Shown: positions 60,622-64,000 of the stretch, piece after piece
Numbering within the stretch: position 1 is the stretch's first letter
Layout: the number at the start of each line of letters is the position of its first letter
DNA from: Endocalyx cinctus
Lineage: Eukaryota > Ascomycota > Sordariomycetes > Amphisphaeriales > Apiosporaceae
NCBI GenBank assembly: GCA_001600455.1
Contig: BCKC01000001.1
Span: 310,001 to 374,000 of the forward strand
Length of the DNA stretch: 64,000 bases
Reading direction: 5' to 3'
Notes under the pieces: model-generated
Told to the model about the DNA's origin: nothing
The model's input: the letters and a program-made list of their open reading frames with translations, nothing else
Databases searched by the model: none
Program-made: the position numbers and the translations under genes

Positions 60622-63600
60622 CTAAAGTGCATACGGGTTTAGCGAACGGATGGTCAAGCAACTATTTTACGGTTAGTTCATTGTTAATTTCAATATAGGA
60701 GTCTTAGTTTATAGTGAGTGTACTTACGGAGGACTCTTGGTGAGATCCGTCTTGAGGATGATCGGAACTCTGGTCATCTCTGTGACATCCTGAATGTAAT
60801 CTCCGTTCTCCTCTCTCAGAGCGAAGAGCTTCAGGTACTTCTCCTTGTTGGTGAGACGTGTCTCGACCGCTTCAGCCATCGGAACCTTGGAATCCGATCG
60901 AGTGCGGTGTAACACGCCGGCCGTGGTCGAGGATGACCGCGTAGGGGAACCTGGAACGCTTTGGGTGGGTCGCTCGGCCAAAGATGCACCAGCCATCGCC
61001 TCAGTTATATCTGAAGCGTTGTCGTCGTCGTCGTCAAAGAGCGCATCAACGTCATCTGTCGACATGGTACCCGTGTCCGTTTGCTTGCGTGCAGCCTCCT
61101 CTCGTTCCTTCTTAACTCTCTCGGCCTCCTCTGCCTGTCGAGCCGCGGCCATCGCGTTCGATACACGCTGCGATGCCATCGGCTTCGGTCGCTCGTCTTC
61201 AGGGACGTAGGCCGAGCTTGGTACGCCTTTCTCCCAGTAAAGCTCCAACACTCTCTTCTCCTTCCTGAACTCGGCCTTCTTGAGGGGCAGCTGGTCACAG
61301 TGTACCCGCTTCTCAAAGCCCCACTCGGGGATGAGGACATCGAAAGCAGACTCGTACACACATAGTACGATACCTTCGCTAATCAGGTCGCCGTTAACTT
61401 CCTGTCGTTTCTTATCCATGATACGGCACGACTCAATATGGATACTCTGCTCCTGGGCATTCTGTGCCGATTCCTTCTTGGTGTTACACGATTCAATCGT
61501 CTTGAACAGGTTTTCAATATCGTCATTGTACTCAATCTTGCCCTCCGAAAGTACCGCTTCCAATTGGCGATGGACAATGATATCAGCATAGCGCCTCGTT
61601 GGGCCAGTGAAATGAGTGTAGAGAGGTAGATTTAGTGCATAATGGGGCCAAAGTTGTTTGTTGGTCTTTCCAGCAATGTAGTACTTGGCGTGATGCGTGC
61701 TCTTGAGCAGCAGAGTTTCCATACCCTTTCGGATATCCGGATCGTCAATCTTGAAGAGACTGCTCTGAAGTGTGCCGCTGCTAGTCGTGTCCATGTCGTA
61801 TCCTAGGGGCCTCATACGCTCGGCGAACGTCTGCAGGCGACGGGGGTTTGGTGGACCTTGACGTCTCAGAAGAGCTTTCTCGGGAAGACCCTCGGCAAGT
61901 TTCTGAGCCACAAAGGCGTTGACTTTATGCAATAGCTCTTCAACAAGCTCAGTTCCCTGTGTTGTGTCAAATATGTTATGTTGAATGGGAATGTTTTCAT
62001 CGTCTAATTGATGGATGAGTCGTAGAGGAGCTGTTGGTTCGCCTTCTGAACCAAGACGAGCCTCCTGGAACTTCTGCGCGACAGCCTATATAGATTGGCC
62101 AGTCAGTATGAGATCACAGTAGTAACGAGATAATATAAAAATCAACTTACGTTCAAAATTTGGATATCCTTAACCTCGGCAGCTTCATGCTTGAAATCGG
62201 GCGAGTTGGCTATGGCGGCGTCTATATCCTTCAAAGCCAGCGTAGCCGCACTCTTTATAATACTCTTACCGACCCAGGTATCGCCCTCGGCAACTACACC
62301 CGTGTGAGGGTTGACGCGGAAGACTACACTGACAGTGAGCCTATCTTGGCCAGGGGTAAGGGTGCACAGCTCGGACGCGATCTTGGCAGGTAGCAGAGCG
62401 CTGGTACGGTTCACCAAATGTACGGCAGTGCCGCGCTTTTTGGCTTCACGATCAACAAGAGAATTAGGCTTGACGAAATGTGTGACGTCGGGCACATGAA
62501 CACCAATTTCAATCTTTCCATCAGCCTCGGTCTTGACGTGGACGGCATTGCTTAGCTCGCCCGTGCCAGCTAGATCGAGAGTAAACGTCTTCTCCTCGCG
62601 GAAGTCTCGTCGCGCACCGACAGACGCCTCATCTTCTTTAGCAATAGACCAGTCTTGGTGACCAACGCTTCTTAGAACCGCCTCCGAAAATTCATCAGAC
62701 GAGAAATTGTTGTCCCGAAGCAAGGCATCCGTCTCAACCTTGAGGTCACCCATCTTTCCAAGCTGCTCGACGAGGGTACCGAAGGGATGCAGGGAAGTAA
62801 TAGGCCAGCGCTTAATGCACGCGACGAAAATCCGGTCGGCGTAGTCTTGGTGCTTCTCCACGAAATCCCGCGGCGCTTGCTCCGTCGGAATGGCGATGAG
62901 GGGTACACGCTTGTCGGTTGGTTTAAACCAGACAATCTTCGGCTTATCTTGGTGTCGACTATCGTGAGAGCGACCACCGTCTCTGGCCGCGCGTTCGGCT
63001 TCCTGTTTCTCTTTAGTAGCCTGGCTGCTGGGTCGCAAAAGACCAAGGGTTCCGGAGAACATTTGGCCGGCAACACGTTCGATCACGGCGACGATGTGTC
63101 CGGCATAAAGGGGTTTGGCTTCGTCGCTGATCTCCTCCTCTTCAACTAGTAGGAGGCTTTGACCTTCAACTTCAACATCATCGTTCTTTTTCTGAGTCGG
63201 TCTCTGTCGGAGACTTCCTCGTCGACGAATGCCACCTTCACCAGTGCTGGCTTCGTCTCCGTTCGTCGTATTCGACTGAGCGTTCCCGTTGGTAGACCCG
63301 GATCGGGTATCGGTGATATCTTTCCTCTTTTTCTTTTCTTCCTTCTCGCGTTTCTGAGACCATACCTCATCGACATCTAGGAGTTCAACCGCAACGAGGT
63401 CCCCTTCCAAGGCTCGGTTGCGATCTTTGCTACCACAGATGAAGATATCCGCGTCAAGAAGGCCATCCGAGGTGGAGACGTACGCATCGCTGCGATTCTT
63501 CTTGTTGACTCGGAGGATACCCGATACAAGCTGTCCATCACCCAGGAGAGCCGGTAGAGTAGCCTGAGGCAGGTACGGGGTAAAGAGCGTCTTTCGCTGT

Positions 63601-64000
63601 TGTTGCTGCGATTGCTGGTTGCCAAGCTGAGGGGCATGCTGGCTGCCTTGGAGGCCGACGAACGGTTGACCGTTGATCTGAGCAGCCTGAAGAGCCTGAA
63701 GTTGGTTAATTTGCATTGGGTTAAGCTGCTGGCCAGGGTACATCTGAGCCATCATCTGCATCTGGCCAGGGATCTGCATAAGTGGAGTTTGGTTGTATTG
63801 GAAGGCCCCAATGTTGGAGATGGACTGGCTCACAGAGCCGCGGCTACGATGGCCAGGTTGGAAGCCTTGCTGATTCTGGCCAGCCTGGTCCTGGCCTTGA
63901 CCCTGACCGTGAGTTTGTTGATTTCGCCAGTTACCGTCAAAGTTGCGCGACGAGGTGCGGTTGTGGCCGCCGCCGCCACGACGGGTGAAGTCGCCACCGT
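60622..64000 (-). CDS. SSD1: SSD1 RNA-binding translational regulator (5' end beyond right edge)
   Basis: RNase II-fold protein that binds mRNAs for cell-wall proteins and represses their translation; a target of the NDR kinase Cbk1/COT-1. Visible exons: 64000-62151 (5' end missing), 62085-60728 and 60661-60622; introns 65 and 66 bp. The N-terminal part is Gln/Gly/Asn-rich and carries two HxRxxS motifs (HNRTSS, HRSRGS), the Cbk1 consensus. Then come a cold-shock-like segment (VSGILRVNKKNRSDAYVS), an acidic loop and the RNB domain. The nuclease site is degenerate: FTLDLAGTGELSNAVHV replaces the DPxxxxDxDDA acidic motif of active RNase II, as in other Ssd1 proteins. FTGPTRRYADIIVHRQLEAV is well kept. 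The last exon is only 12 codons plus stop and yields the conserved end SPPCLTIRSLNPYAL; without it the frame stops at 60724. Confidence 0.95.

Overview
This window is from a filamentous ascomycete (Pezizomycotina), most likely a sordariomycete. The evidence is short GT-AG introns (about 50-155 bp) in nearly every gene, wide AT-rich intergenic stretches with homopolymers and microsatellites, and GC-rich coding exons. The gene set also fits: NADP-glutamate dehydrogenase, Ssd1, Rds1-type ferritin-like protein, a DUF6594 protein and fungal-type kinases. A finer placement is not supported. I found no tRNA, rRNA, CRISPR array or intact transposon.

Layout. 1-2175: 5' part of a chromodomain gene (minus), running off the left edge. 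4797-9372: six-exon gene (minus) fusing a cholesterol-oxidase-like GMC oxidoreductase to an alpha/beta-hydrolase with a Cys nucleophile. 14091-15818: NADP-GDH (minus) with three GATAAG sites upstream. 17816-21250: DNA polymerase delta catalytic subunit (minus) with an ACGCGT box upstream. 22686-24400: secreted class C beta-lactamase-fold hydrolase (minus). 25243-26399: ELO fatty acid elongase (minus). 28552-30053: STE24 CAAX protease (plus). 30231-31690: secreted tyrosinase-domain protein (minus). About 32.2-33.4 kb: decayed coding sequence between two copies of an 18-bp direct repeat. 33987-35643: atypical Rho-like GTPase (plus).

37.5-43.3 kb is an accessory-looking block: two fungal-type kinases facing each other tail to tail (37531-39865 plus; 39981-41703 minus) and a DUF6594 membrane protein (42300-43286 minus). 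44367-45194: intron-less peroxisomal enoyl-CoA isomerase/hydratase ending in SKL (plus). 47392-53107: 1883-residue, largely disordered protein with DH/PH-like segments (plus). 55360-56407: secreted ferritin-like Rds1-type protein (minus). 60622-64000: Ssd1, 3' part only (minus), running off the right edge.

How the genes relate. Most are independent housekeeping or single-function genes, each with its own promoter, and there is no operon-like or secondary-metabolite cluster (no PKS, NRPS or terpene cyclase). Several touch lipid metabolism (oxidase-hydrolase, ELO, peroxisomal isomerase) or the cell surface and polarity (Ssd1, STE24, possible DH/PH protein, Rho-like GTPase), but proximity is the only link seen. 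The least explained items are the oxidase-hydrolase fusion, the kinase pair with a shared N-terminal module beside DUF6594, the Rho-like protein without a CAAX box, an orphan terminal exon at 22.1 kb, a small candidate gene at 36.0-36.5 kb, and the pseudogene between 18-bp repeats.
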